Shown here piece after piece: positions 37,260-47,748 of a stretch of DNA of 64,000 nucleotides. Made by a program: the position numbers and the translations under genes. The notes below the pieces were generated by a model, which searched no databases, was not told the DNA's origin, and was given only the letters and a program-made list of their open reading frames with translations. The stretch spans positions 1 through 64,000 of the forward strand of contig JALXCZ010000048.1 of assembly GCA_026990595.1 (NCBI GenBank), in the 5' to 3' direction. Source of the stretch: Sulfurovum sp. Lineage in GTDB: Bacteria > Campylobacterota > Campylobacteria > Campylobacterales > Sulfurovaceae. The first letter of the stretch is position 1, and each line of letters opens with the position of its first letter.

Positions 37260-37735
37260 TATTTTTTTATCTCTTTGATAATATGGTGTACTTCAGGGGC
37301 TATGAGATGATCGATCTTTCCCTCATAGGCTAAAATAGTACGTACGACAGATGAACTGACAAAGGCATGTTGCAGACTTGGCATGAGGTAGATGGTTTCA
37401 AGGTCAGGATTGAGTGAAGCATTGGCATACCCCATTTGCAACTCATACTCAAAGTCACTGACTGCTCTAAGTCCTCTAATGATGATATTGGCTTCAAGAT
37501 CCTCCGCAAGGTCTACAAGCAGCTTGTCAAAGCCGACAACCTTTACTTTTGGAAAAGATTTAGTTGCAGCCTGTGTCATCTGTATGCGTTGTTCAAGTGT
37601 GAACATAGGTTTTTTGGACTCAGAGTCTGCAACAGCAACAATGATCTCATCAAACATATGACAGGCTCTTTTGATGATGTCCAAATGTCCGTTGGTGATG
37701 GGGTCAAAAGTCCCCGGGTAGATGGCTCTTCTCAT
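37259..37735 (-). CDS. coaD: Phosphopantetheine adenylyltransferase
   Basis: RRAIYPGTFDPITNGHLDIIKRA; IIRGLRAVSDFEYELQMGYAN; start trimmed to MRRAIYPG. Confidence 0.95.
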   Translation of the reverse strand: MRRAIYPGTFDPITNGHLDIIKRACHMFDEIIVAVADSESKKPMFTLEQRIQMTQAATKSFPKVKVVGFDKLLVDLAEDLEANIIIRGLRAVSDFEYELQMGYANASLNPDLETIYLMPSLQHAFVSSSVVRTILAYEGKIDHLIAPEVHHIIKEIKK

Positions 37736-37762
37736 TGAAATACCCCTCTGGAGCATTTAGTG

Positions 37763-37904
37763 AAGAGTGAGGAATAAGGAATGGGGAGTGGATGTTTGCA
37801 TTGCTTTGCAATACTTTTGTTGAAAGTAATCATTCTTTTCTCTTTTTTTTAATGAAAGCTTTTTAATTTAAAAAGCATACCATAATTCCTCGTTCCTCAT
37901 TCTT
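37763..37904. repeat. Small MITE-like element with imperfect ~20-bp terminal inverted repeats
   Basis: AAGAGTGAGGAATAAGGAAT (37763-37782) vs ATTCCTCGTTCCTCATTCTT (37885-37904), 17/20 as inverted repeats; internal palindrome GCTTTTTAATTTAAAAAGC (37858-37876). Confidence 0.55.
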
Positions 37905-37910
37905 AATTGC

Positions 37911-38450
37911 TCATTTCCAACGTACATATAGTTCGTTGGGTATTCCCAGTACATCATACCATTTTCCGATAATAAACTTCTCCATATCTTCAAGACTGGA
38001 AGAGTCAGAGTAGTAGCCCATCACCGGTGGTGCGATAATAACACCAAAAGAGGCTAACTTTTGCATATTTTCCAAAGCAATGGCAGAAAAAGGCAGTTCA
38101 CGAGGAGCTAAGAGTAACTTCTTCTGCTCTTTAAGTGCCACAGCTGCCACCCTTGTAGGAAGATTATCACTTATTCCACAAGCGATCTTGGCTAGGGTAT
38201 TCATGCTACAGGGGATGATGGCAGTAGCATCTACGCTAAAAGAACCGGAAGATATGGAAGCTGCAATATTATTTGAAGCGTGCAAGGTTACCTGCTTGTT
38301 TTCAAAGCTCTCAACTGTGAGAGCATTGTCAGAAACAACCACATGTACTTCAATGTCAGAGGGCAAGTAGTCGACAAATTTCTTACCCAGCTGAACACCG
38401 CTTGCTCCTGTGATGGCTACGACGAGTTTCATTTTTATGGACGACCCCAT
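37911..38450 (-). CDS. ubiX: UbiX-type flavin prenyltransferase
   Basis: AITGASGVQLGKKFVDYL; PCSMNTLAKIACGISDNL; APRELPFSAIALENM. Confidence 0.93.
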   Translation of the reverse strand: MGSSIKMKLVVAITGASGVQLGKKFVDYLPSDIEVHVVVSDNALTVESFENKQVTLHASNNIAASISSGSFSVDATAIIPCSMNTLAKIACGISDNLPTRVAAVALKEQKKLLLAPRELPFSAIALENMQKLASFGVIIAPPVMGYYSDSSSLEDMEKFIIGKWYDVLGIPNELYVRWK

Positions 38451-38992
38451 TCTATTTCATCAATGTATAATACACCATTTTCTTCTTTTATAAATAGGCT
38501 TATAGCTTCTGAATTGCCAGGCTCTTCAATAGGAACATATATATATTGGTCATCTATAGCACCTTCTTCTTCAACAAATTTAGTAGCAACAGTAAGTATA
38601 CTATTTTGAAAATAATTGGTCATATTTTTTAATTCTTTTTCTAATTGCTCAGAAGTATAATCTTTTTTTAAAGTTTTAGAAAGCATTTTATGAGCATCTT
38701 TAAAATTATTATTTACTAATAAATTTGAGAATTTTAAAGCAACATCTTTGTATATTTTTTGAGATTCTTGAAAGTTCTTTACTGCGTTATCATCAGGTAT
38801 ATCAATAGGAAGAGAATCGATACTGATAAGTTGTTTAAATTCATTTATATCAAGAGTTTCTTTAATGGATGGAGCTACCATTGCATAGGCTTTATCATAG
38901 TCTTTTATTTTAATTAATTTTTCAAACTCTAAAGCATCACTATTTTCTGAAATCAATGTATTTGTTATTTGTTGAAACATTTCTTTTAACAT
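38435..38992 (-). CDS. Hypothetical protein, possible duplicated DUF3887-like fold
   Basis: DYDKAYAMVAPSIKETLDINEFKQLI and NFKDAHKMLSKTLKKDYTSEQLEKELKNM look like two related halves. Confidence 0.55.
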   Translation of the reverse strand: MLKEMFQQITNTLISENSDALEFEKLIKIKDYDKAYAMVAPSIKETLDINEFKQLISIDSLPIDIPDDNAVKNFQESQKIYKDVALKFSNLLVNNNFKDAHKMLSKTLKKDYTSEQLEKELKNMTNYFQNSILTVATKFVEEEGAIDDQYIYVPIEEPGNSEAISLFIKEENGVLYIDEIEWGRP

Positions 38993-39005
38993 ATTTTAAC
39001 TCTTT

Positions 39006-39079
39006 CTTGTTCCCATGTTGTACGTGCTAACACATATTGTAATTTTTATAGACATTCCCACGCAAAGCATGGGAACGAG
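39006..39079. repeat. REPIN-like element, copy 2
   Basis: cttgttcccatg ... gacattcccacgcaaagcatgggaacgag; same terminal motifs as the element at 8747-8858. Confidence 0.6.
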
Positions 39080-39148
39080 GTTTTATTTTATTAAAAAAGA
39101 TTATATCAAAAATTATTAAGAGTTAAGAAAATCTGGGAATTAAAAATG

Positions 39149-39224
39149 TGGAGCGGGCGAAGGGATTCGAACCCTCGACAGCCTGCTTGGAAGGCAGGAA
39201 CTCTAGCCACTGAGCTACGCCCGC
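39149..39224 (-). tRNA. tRNA-Gly (TCC)
   Basis: GCGGGCGTAGCTCAGTGGCTAGAGTTCCTGCCTTCCAAGCAGGCTGTCGAGGGTTCGAATCCCTTCGCCCGCTCCA. Confidence 0.96.
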
Positions 39225-39230
39225 AAAATG

Positions 39231-39315
39231 TGGTACCTCGGGTCGGATTCGAACCGACACGCCCGAAAGCAGAAGATTTTGAGTCTACCAAGTCTACCAG
39301 TTCCATCACCGAGGC
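39231..39315 (-). tRNA. tRNA-Leu (CAA)
   Basis: GCCTCGGTGATGGAACTGGTAGACTTGGTAGACTCAAAATCTTCTGCTTTCGGGCGTGTCGGTTCGAATCCGACCCGAGGTACCA; long variable arm. Confidence 0.95.
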
Positions 39316-39470
39316 ATTTACGTCATAAAACGTAGGAGGAATTCTACTCCTACAGAGCTTAAACAACGTTTAGAAGGCTTCCAAAATAGAAAAATATGAC
39401 AATTTGACGCTTTTTAATAGCCTACTAAAGATTATTTGTTATAATATCTTCATTAATTAATATCAAGGTC

Positions 39471-41720
39471 TTGTTTTTGAAAATTACGATCATCATTACA
39501 GCTATACTTTTTATTTACGGTGCTTTCTCTACATTGTTCCATGATACCGCTTTGGTAGGGAATATTGGAAAGATCGTAGGAGATACGAATATCCACCTTT
39601 TTGGATATTTTGCCTATATTAATATATTTATTCTTTTTTATCCGTTATATAAGCTTTATACCAGAGCATCGGTTCGAAAAGATATTGATTTTTATTTGGG
39701 CTGGATACTCTTTTTTATAGCAGCAGTGCTCTTTGAATCTTTGGTACTTGACATGAAAAATGTTGGTTTCATAGGTACCCAGATCGTTGAGTTTTTGCAA
39801 CCGTTTATAGGAAAAGCAGGACTTTGGTTACTTTGGCTGATGATCATCTCTCTCTCACTGGTTTTCATACTTGATGATGACTTCTCTCCTAAAGACTTGA
39901 AGATCAAAGGAGTGAATCTTTCCCCGTTTATTTCCGGCATAGGAAAATTTGTTGCAGGCATCAAAGCTGTGATGAAAAAAATATTTACCAACCCTTTCTC
40001 TTCTCCCAGACTGGAAGATGAAATGATGCCTGTAATTGAAAAGAGATCCATAAAACCAAAAAGAACAAAAGCAGTTAAAAAACCGGCAGTAAAGAAAAGA
40101 ACAGCAATAAAGAATCTTTCTAAACCCGAAATGGCTGCAGCCGTTGAGTTGAATGCACGGAGCAATGTAAAAGATGAATATTCTGTTATGCCTGAGATAG
40201 AAGAATACGATGATACGGTGTCTGATCATCTTACTGCAAATACCAATGTTGAGATAGTCAGTGAATTGGAAGAAAATTCCAAACTCCTTGACCAAATAGA
40301 TAAAGGCAAGGTTGCCAGACCCAAGAACTTTAAACTGCCAAAACTTGATTTTTTGCAAAAAGCACCAAAAGTGACCAAAAAAATTAATGAAGCAGAGATA
40401 GATAGGAAAATAGAAGACTTGCTTGCCAAACTTCAGCAGTTCAGGGTAGATGGAGATGTTGTTCGTACTTACAGTGGTCCTCTTGTTACTACCTTCGAAT
40501 TTAAACCTGCACCCAATGTGAAAGTTTCAAAAATTCTTGGACTGCAGGATGACTTGGCAATGGCACTCTCGGCAGAGACGATACGTATACAGGCACCGAT
40601 CCCCGGGCGAGATGTGGTGGGAATAGAGATACCCAATGCAAATATTGATACCATTTACTTACGTGAGATACTGGAGAGTGATATTTTTAAAGAGTCCTCT
40701 TCCCCATTGACAGTAGCGCTGGGTAAAGATATTGTGGGTAATCCCTTTGTAACAGATATTAAAAAACTGCCGCATCTGCTCATCGCAGGTACGACTGGTT
40801 CGGGAAAATCGGTAGGTGTGAATGCTATGATTCTTTCTCTACTTTACAGAAATGATCCTGATCAGTTAAAATTGATGCTTATTGACCCCAAAATGCTCGA
40901 ATTTGCTGCATATGAAGATATCCCGCATCTTATAACACCGGTGATCACAGAGCCTGCTAAAGCTATTGCAGCACTTGCCAACATGGTAGGAGAAATGGAA
41001 AGACGCTATAAGCTTATGGCGGAAGCACGGACTAAAAATATAGAGAATTATAATGAAAAAGCAAAAAAGACAGGTGCCGAGCCGTTTCCGTATATTGTAG
41101 TGGTCATCGATGAGTTGGCAGATCTTATGATGAACGGAGGGAAAGAGGTAGAACTCTCTATTGCCAGACTTGCCCAAAAGTCACGTGCCTGTGGTATTCA
41201 CCTTGTGGTTGCAACACAACGTCCGAGTGTTGATGTGGTCACTGGATTGATCAAAGCAAATTTACCGTCAAGACTGAGTTATAGAGTAGGCTCACGTATA
41301 GATTCAAAAGTTATCTTGGATGCATTAGGTGCAGACAGTCTTTTGGGACGTGGAGATGGTCTTTTTACCCCTCCCGGCTCAACTGGACTTGTACGTATTC
41401 ATGCTCCCTGGAATACAGAAGAAGAGATAGAGGAAGTGGTAGAATATATCAAGGCACAAAGAGTACCTGAGTATGATGAGAGTTATCTTGTCTCCGGTGG
41501 TGCAGCATCAGGTGGAAGTGAAAGTAATGGCAATATAGAACTTGATACACTCTTTGAAGAGGCAAAAAATATCGTATTGACAGATAAAAAGACTTCCATC
41601 TCCTACCTGCAGCGTAAACTGCAGATCGGGTACAACCGCTCTGCAAATATTATAGAACAGCTTGAGGAAATGGGTGTACTTTCTGCACCAAATGCAAAAG
41701 GTAACAGAGAGATACTCTAA
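39471..41720 (+). CDS. ftsK: DNA translocase FtsK (TTG start)
   Basis: Four TM segments; GTTGSGKSVGVNAMILSLLYRNDPDQLKLMLIDPKMLEF; C-terminal gamma domain LQIGYNRSANIIEQLEEMGVLS. Confidence 0.95.
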   Translation: MFLKITIIITAILFIYGAFSTLFHDTALVGNIGKIVGDTNIHLFGYFAYINIFILFYPLYKLYTRASVRKDIDFYLGWILFFIAAVLFESLVLDMKNVGFIGTQIVEFLQPFIGKAGLWLLWLMIISLSLVFILDDDFSPKDLKIKGVNLSPFISGIGKFVAGIKAVMKKIFTNPFSSPRLEDEMMPVIEKRSIKPKRTKAVKKPAVKKRTAIKNLSKPEMAAAVELNARSNVKDEYSVMPEIEEYDDTVSDHLTANTNVEIVSELEENSKLLDQIDKGKVARPKNFKLPKLDFLQKAPKVTKKINEAEIDRKIEDLLAKLQQFRVDGDVVRTYSGPLVTTFEFKPAPNVKVSKILGLQDDLAMALSAETIRIQAPIPGRDVVGIEIPNANIDTIYLREILESDIFKESSSPLTVALGKDIVGNPFVTDIKKLPHLLIAGTTGSGKSVGVNAMILSLLYRNDPDQLKLMLIDPKMLEFAAYEDIPHLITPVITEPAKAIAALANMVGEMERRYKLMAEARTKNIENYNEKAKKTGAEPFPYIVVVIDELADLMMNGGKEVELSIARLAQKSRACGIHLVVATQRPSVDVVTGLIKANLPSRLSYRVGSRIDSKVILDALGADSLLGRGDGLFTPPGSTGLVRIHAPWNTEEEIEEVVEYIKAQRVPEYDESYLVSGGAASGGSESNGNIELDTLFEEAKNIVLTDKKTSISYLQRKLQIGYNRSANIIEQLEEMGVLSAPNAKGNREIL

Positions 41721-41879
41721 GGCATTCCAACGCATACAGGGAAAGCTTCAAAAGTACTTTCTCTGTAACCATTTGCTACAACCATTCTAACTACTTTACA
41801 ACTGCTTATCATTCAAATAACTATTAACGACCTTTGCGATAAAATCAATTTACAAAATTACAAAGAACAGGAGACCATT

Positions 41880-44450
41880 ATGGCCTTAGTAGAAGAATAT
41901 AAAGCACATACGGAAGAACGTGCAAAACTTGGTGTACCGCCACTGGCATTGACTGCTGAGCAGACAGCAGAACTCGTTGAGCTTCTTAAAGCTGATCCTA
42001 TTATAGAAAAAGAATATTTATTGGATCTATTGAAAAATAAAGTACCTGCAGGGGTTGATGATGCAGCGTATGTAAAAGCAGCTTTTTTAAATGCTATTGT
42101 TCAGGGTGATGTAAAAAGTGATGCTATTACAAAGTTTGAAGCGGTTGAGATTCTTGGGGCTATGCTTGGTGGTTACAATATTGGTCCACTGATTGATGCT
42201 TTGAGAAACAAAGATGTTGCCATAGCTCAGGAAGCGGCAGATCAGCTTAAAAATACTATTTTGGTGTATGCTGATTTTGAAACAGTCAAAACACTCATGG
42301 ATGAAGGCAATGAATTTGCAAAACAGGTTATTGAATCTTGGGCAAATGCTGAATGGTTTACCAATAAACCGGCACTTGAAAAAGAGATCACTCTGACTGT
42401 CTATAAGGTACCGGGTGAAACCAATACAGATGACCTCTCTCCTGCATCTGAAGCATTTACAAGAGCAGATATTCCATTGCATGCAAACTCTTTTCTTGTT
42501 GCAAGAATGGATAAACCGCTTGAGACTATGGCCGAACTTAAGAAAAAAGGACACCCTCTGGCATACGTTGGTGATGTCGTAGGTACAGGATCATCAAGAA
42601 AATCAGGGATCAACTCCGTACAGTGGCACATGGGTAGAGATATTCCGGGTATTCCGGGTAAAAGAACAGGAGGTGTGGTTATCGGTGATATTATAGCTCC
42701 GATCTTCTTTAATACAGCAGAAGACAGTGGATGTCTTCCTATTCAAGCACCCGTAGCTAAACTTGAAACAGGTGATGTGATCACTGTTAAACCTTATGAT
42801 GGTGTGATTGAAAAGAACGGAGAAGTGGTTTCAGAGTTTACATTGGAGCCAAACACACTGACAGATGAGATGAGAGCAGGGGGACGTATTCCTCTTATTA
42901 TTGGTAAAGGTTTAACAGCCAAAGCAAGAGAAGCCTTAGGGCTTGGTGCTTCAGATGCCTTCTTGACACCTACACAACCTGCAGATAATGGTAAAGGGTA
43001 TACACTTGCTCAAAAAATGGTAGGTAAAGCCTGTGGTATTGAAGGTGTAAAACCGGGTGTTTACTGTGAGCCTGTATGTACAACAGTTGGTTCTCAGGAT
43101 ACCACAGGTGCAATGACAAGAGATGAAGTGAAAGAACTTGCGGCATTGAACTTTGGCGCTGATTTTGTGCTTCAGTCATTCTGTCACACGGCAGCCTATC
43201 CGAAACCTGCCGATATTGTTCTTCAGCATACACTTCCCAAATTCTGGACAGAGAGAAAAGGTTTTGTATTAAGACCCGGTGATGGAGTTATTCACTCATG
43301 GTTGAACAGGATGTGTCTTCCTGATACTGTTGGTACAGGTGGAGATTCACACACAAGGTTCCCTATTGGTATTTCATTCCCTGCCGGCTCAGGACTCGTT
43401 GCATTTGCCGGTGTCACAGGTATGATGCCTCTGACTATGCCTGAGTCTGTCCTTGTGAGATTCAAAGGTACAATGCAACCGGGTATTACACTTAGAGATA
43501 TGGTCAATGCTATTCCTCACCAAGCGATCAAAGAAGGTCTTTTAACGGTTGAAAAAGCTGGTAAGAAAAACATCTTTGCAGGACGTGTACTTGAAATTGA
43601 AGGTCTTGAAGATCTTAAGTGTGAGCAGGCATTTGAACTTTCTGATGCATCAGCTGAGCGAAGTGCAGCCGCGTGTACAGTGAGGCTTAACAAAGAGCCT
43701 ATCATTGAATATTTGAAATCTAACATTGTACTCATCGAAGAGCTTATCGCCCAGGGGTACGAAGACAAAGCAACACTTCAAAGACGCGCCGATAAAATGA
43801 AAGCATGGATCGCAAACCCGGAACTGCTTGAAGCAGACAAAGATGCTGAGTATGCGGCAGTAATTGAAATCGATATGGATCAGATCAAAGAGCCTATCTT
43901 GGCTTGTCCAAATGATCCGGATGATGTAAAAACACTTACCGAGATCCATGAAGCAGGACTTAGAACTGAAATCGATGAAGTATTTGTTGGTTCTTGTATG
44001 ACGAACATCGGTCTCTTTAGAGCATTAGGTGAAGTACTTAGAGGTGAAGGTAAAGTGCCTACGAAACTATGGGTATGTCCTCCAACCAAAATGGATGAGA
44101 AAACACTTCAGGAAGAAGGATACTACTCAGTATTCGGTATGGCAGGTGCCAGAACAGAGATCCCTGGATGTTCACTCTGTATGGGTAACCAGGCTTCTGT
44201 GGATCAAGGGGCGTATGTATTCTCTACATCTACAAGAAACTTTGACAACAGACTTGGTAAAGACTCTCAAGTTTATCTTGGTTCTGCTGAACTTGCAGCA
44301 GTGGTTGCACTTAAGGGTAAACTGCCGACAGCAGCTGAGTATATGGAGATCGTTCCAAATAAGATCAAACCAGAAATGACAGATGATGTTTACAGATATT
44401 TAAGTTTCAACAAGGTTTCCAAAGAAGATCTTGAAGCGATGGTAGAATAG
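41880..44450 (+). CDS. acnB: Bifunctional aconitate hydratase 2 / 2-methylisocitrate dehydratase
   Basis: [52 protein letters not shown]; 856 aa. Confidence 0.96.
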   Translation: MALVEEYKAHTEERAKLGVPPLALTAEQTAELVELLKADPIIEKEYLLDLLKNKVPAGVDDAAYVKAAFLNAIVQGDVKSDAITKFEAVEILGAMLGGYNIGPLIDALRNKDVAIAQEAADQLKNTILVYADFETVKTLMDEGNEFAKQVIESWANAEWFTNKPALEKEITLTVYKVPGETNTDDLSPASEAFTRADIPLHANSFLVARMDKPLETMAELKKKGHPLAYVGDVVGTGSSRKSGINSVQWHMGRDIPGIPGKRTGGVVIGDIIAPIFFNTAEDSGCLPIQAPVAKLETGDVITVKPYDGVIEKNGEVVSEFTLEPNTLTDEMRAGGRIPLIIGKGLTAKAREALGLGASDAFLTPTQPADNGKGYTLAQKMVGKACGIEGVKPGVYCEPVCTTVGSQDTTGAMTRDEVKELAALNFGADFVLQSFCHTAAYPKPADIVLQHTLPKFWTERKGFVLRPGDGVIHSWLNRMCLPDTVGTGGDSHTRFPIGISFPAGSGLVAFAGVTGMMPLTMPESVLVRFKGTMQPGITLRDMVNAIPHQAIKEGLLTVEKAGKKNIFAGRVLEIEGLEDLKCEQAFELSDASAERSAAACTVRLNKEPIIEYLKSNIVLIEELIAQGYEDKATLQRRADKMKAWIANPELLEADKDAEYAAVIEIDMDQIKEPILACPNDPDDVKTLTEIHEAGLRTEIDEVFVGSCMTNIGLFRALGEVLRGEGKVPTKLWVCPPTKMDEKTLQEEGYYSVFGMAGARTEIPGCSLCMGNQASVDQGAYVFSTSTRNFDNRLGKDSQVYLGSAELAAVVALKGKLPTAAEYMEIVPNKIKPEMTDDVYRYLSFNKVSKEDLEAMVE

Positions 44451-44494
44451 AATATTCTACTTTGGTTTGGCAGATTTTTTCTGCCGGACTATTT

Positions 44495-44866
44495 TTAAAA
44501 TTCAGAAAAAACTTCTTTAAAACGCTCAGTTATACGACAAGGTTTCCCTTCTTCAATATAGACAAGGACAACTTCCATAGAAAAAATTTTCTTTTCATTT
44601 TTAAATATTTCCTGTAGTAATACTATAGAACTGTTTTTCAATGTGAGTATTTTGGTTGTAACCTCCAACATATCACCCAATGTTGAAGTAGCTAGAAAAC
44701 TGGCTTTTATGTCACGTACTACAAATCCATGATGACTGCCGGTACCCGGCATCATACCTCGTTTAAAAAAAATTTCAGAACGTGCACGTTCACAGTACTT
44801 AATGTAGTTTGTATGATAAACAATACCACCTGCATCTGTATCTTCATAATAGACTCGGATTTCCAT
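44495..44866 (-). CDS. ybgC: YbgC/FadM family acyl-CoA thioesterase
   Basis: RVYYEDTDAGGIVYHTNYIKYCERARSE. Confidence 0.93.
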   Translation of the reverse strand: MEIRVYYEDTDAGGIVYHTNYIKYCERARSEIFFKRGMMPGTGSHHGFVVRDIKASFLATSTLGDMLEVTTKILTLKNSSIVLLQEIFKNEKKIFSMEVVLVYIEEGKPCRITERFKEVFSEF

Positions 44867-44953
44867 TTGCCGTCCTTTTTTTAGTGATCAGATATTATAT
44901 CAGTTTATGATAATGGTAGCTTTTGACATTTTTTTGACATTTTTTAACTACAA

Positions 44954-46873
44954 TTGTTTATCATGAATGAAAAAAGATTTTATAATTTTTTAGAAAAACA
45001 AATACTATTATTGATAGGATGGTCCCTGCTGACAGGCTTTGGATTTACTGTACTAAGTATGATATATAATGTTGCAAAGCCTGCACTTATATGGTATGGT
45101 TTTATTGTCTTGACCTCTATTTGGGGATGGAGTCTCTATCGACGATTCAAATATACACGTATTGAAATTGATCAATTGGAAAGTTGGTATCAGCAGGTTC
45201 GATTGTTCATCTATGTCATATTTGGACTATGGACGATCCTTTTTATTCTCTATGCAGAAGAGACAACAAACAATCTTCATTATGTTGTCGTCTTTATACA
45301 GGTAGGCGCATCGGTGATTGCCGCAACATTTCTTTTCTCAGATAAGAAGATATTTGTACCGATTTTACTGATACTGATGTATCCTCTGGTTGTGTATTTT
45401 GCTATGATACAGGAAGCCTACGGATACTTCCTCGCAATATATTCGGTAATATTCCTGGGATTATTGCTTCATACTTCAAACAACAGTTATCGTCTTATGC
45501 AGCAAATTTATCATCAGGCACAGCATGATCCTTTAACAGGTCTGTTTAATCGCCGTTATTTTTCAGATTATTTGGAGCAAATGCTGGATTCAATCATCTC
45601 TTCTAAAAAATTTGCATATATCCTACTGATAGACCTTGATTATTTTAAAACGATCAATGATTCTCTGGGACATGAAATTGGTGATAAATTATTGATAGAA
45701 GTTGCAACACGAATAGAGAAATTTTGTGAAGATACGCATCTTATTGCACGTATAGGCGGTGATGAATTCATGATGGCAAGTTATGAGTTTGATGATCTTG
45801 CCGATTGCATGAAAAAGGCAGATGTCTTTTCAAAAAAACTGTTGGTGGCGATCAAAGATACCTACATTGTTGATCATCACCATTTACACATAAGTGCCAG
45901 TATAGGGATCAAGCAGATAGGGGATAAATATCTAAAAGCAAATCAGGTCATTAAAGAAGCTGATATTGCCATGTATGAAGTCAAGGCACAAGGTCGTGAC
46001 GGGATCATAGATTTTAATGAAATATTGGCTAAAAAGGTTGATAATGATCTTGAAGTAGAAAGAAGACTCTATTTTGCGTTAAAAAGCAATGAGATAGAAC
46101 TTCATTACCAACCTCAGGTAGATCAGGATCAGAAGATCATAGGGTGTGAAGTACTGGCGCGTTGGAATAATTCTGAATTAGGACTCATTAACCCTTCGGA
46201 ATTTATAATGATCGCTGAAAAAACCGGTCTGATCATTGATCTGGGGAATTATATTCTTTCAGAAGCATTTAAAACACTTAAAAAATGGGAGAAAAACTGC
46301 TTGGAGTTAGAACAGTTTTCGATCAACATCAGTGTCAGACAGTTTCTACACAGCTCTTTTGTCTATCAGGTAGAACACTTGTGTAATATATATTTGAATG
46401 AGAATGCACGTAAAAAACTGCTTTTTGAAGTCACTGAAACACTTTTGGCAGAAGATATTAATAAGATCGTTTCAATCATTAATGAACTTAAACGTTTGGG
46501 TATCTCTATTTCCATGGATGATTTCGGTACAGGATATTCATCCTTGAATTTTTTACGGGAAATACCTATTGATGAGTTAAAAATTGACCGTGCCTTTGTA
46601 AGTCGTTTAGGTGAAAGTGACTCTGATAAAATGATGGTTTCTACTATTATTTCACTGGCAAATATATATGACCTGAGTATTGTTGCGGAGGGTGTAGAAA
46701 CCGGGGAACAATTTAGATTCCTCCTGGAACAAGGCTGTGGTATTTTCCAAGGATTTTATTTTTCTAAACCATTGGGAGAAGAGGATTTTGAGATATATAT
46801 GCAGAGACAAAATGCTATAGCAAAGCGTATACCTTTAAAGAAAACATCATCAAACTATATTCAGGCATCCTAA
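44954..46873 (+). CDS. Membrane GGDEF/EAL diguanylate cyclase-phosphodiesterase
   Basis: ARIGGDEFM (GGDEF), CEVLARWNN (degenerate EVLxR), DDFGTGYSSL; N-terminal TM helices; alternative start at 44963. Confidence 0.93.
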   Translation: MFIMNEKRFYNFLEKQILLLIGWSLLTGFGFTVLSMIYNVAKPALIWYGFIVLTSIWGWSLYRRFKYTRIEIDQLESWYQQVRLFIYVIFGLWTILFILYAEETTNNLHYVVVFIQVGASVIAATFLFSDKKIFVPILLILMYPLVVYFAMIQEAYGYFLAIYSVIFLGLLLHTSNNSYRLMQQIYHQAQHDPLTGLFNRRYFSDYLEQMLDSIISSKKFAYILLIDLDYFKTINDSLGHEIGDKLLIEVATRIEKFCEDTHLIARIGGDEFMMASYEFDDLADCMKKADVFSKKLLVAIKDTYIVDHHHLHISASIGIKQIGDKYLKANQVIKEADIAMYEVKAQGRDGIIDFNEILAKKVDNDLEVERRLYFALKSNEIELHYQPQVDQDQKIIGCEVLARWNNSELGLINPSEFIMIAEKTGLIIDLGNYILSEAFKTLKKWEKNCLELEQFSINISVRQFLHSSFVYQVEHLCNIYLNENARKKLLFEVTETLLAEDINKIVSIINELKRLGISISMDDFGTGYSSLNFLREIPIDELKIDRAFVSRLGESDSDKMMVSTIISLANIYDLSIVAEGVETGEQFRFLLEQGCGIFQGFYFSKPLGEEDFEIYMQRQNAIAKRIPLKKTSSNYIQAS

Positions 46874-46924
46874 AAAATAAAATCTTTTTATTCTCTTGAA
46901 ATATTTGTATAATATCTATAGAAC

Positions 46925-47040
46925 TCTCTGAACAACCTAGGTGTTCACAACATCTCCAGCTTTTGTCTAGGCTAGGACTTGTAAATTTCTTACACAATAT
47001 TACATTTGCAAAACCCATTGTGAATGTCTAGGTTATTTAG
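46925..47040 (+). ncRNA. Candidate structured 5' leader RNA (riboswitch-like architecture)
   Basis: 17-bp stem AACCTAGGTGTTCACAA (46934-46950) / TTGTGAATGTCTAGGTT (47018-47034) with three G-U pairs; duplicated 3' arm TGTCTAGG(C/T)T at 46964 and 47025; preceded by a tgTATAATat -10. Confidence 0.5.
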
Positions 47041-47071
47041 AGGGGGGTATATAATAATAAAGGAGTCATCA

Positions 47072-47656
47072 ATGAATAATAAAATAAAAGAGATGATAGA
47101 AGAGATAGAAGAGAAAAAACAAAAATTAAGAGAGGAGATCGAAAAGCAGGAAAAACATATTGATTTTGAGATCAAGAACGGTTATGTAATATTTGAAAAG
47201 GATGTTTTGGCCAGACAAAGAAAAAATATGAAAAATCTTTTGGTCTGGTTTAGTGAGATTCCTCTTCTCCATCTACTTAGTGCACCTATTGTTTATGCAA
47301 TGATCATCCCTGCACTTTTTTTAGATGGTATGCTTTTTGTTTATAAACAGGTTGTATCGAGAGTTTTCAAATTTGAATTTGCCAAACGGAGTGATTATGT
47401 TGTGTTTGACCGTCAGTATCTCGGATATCTGAATATCATTGAAAAACTCAATTGTATGTATTGCTCCTATTTTAACGGATTAATGTGCTATGCATCTATG
47501 ATCGCCAGCAGAACCGAACTTTATTTCTGTCCTATAAAGCATGCAAAAAAAGTAGCATATAAACATGCGTTTTATGATGAGTATCTTTTATATGGGGATG
47601 GAGACGAATACCAGAAAAAACTGAAAGAATTGAGAAAAAACAGAGAACAGAGATAG
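47072..47656 (+). CDS. Uncharacterised protein with N-terminal coiled coil, two hydrophobic segments and a Cys cluster
   Basis: AGGAG RBS then ATG at 47072; MNNKIKEMIEEIEEKKQKLREEIEKQEK; LNCMYCSYFNGLMCYASMIASRTELYFCPIKHAKK. Confidence 0.75.
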   Translation: MNNKIKEMIEEIEEKKQKLREEIEKQEKHIDFEIKNGYVIFEKDVLARQRKNMKNLLVWFSEIPLLHLLSAPIVYAMIIPALFLDGMLFVYKQVVSRVFKFEFAKRSDYVVFDRQYLGYLNIIEKLNCMYCSYFNGLMCYASMIASRTELYFCPIKHAKKVAYKHAFYDEYLLYGDGDEYQKKLKELRKNREQR

Positions 47657-47748
47657 TATTTTATCCATTTGACTTTTTTATTGTTATGTGATATTATGAA
47701 AGAAAGTTGAGTTACTTTGCATAAGGGTTATTCAAAGAAGGAGTCATA

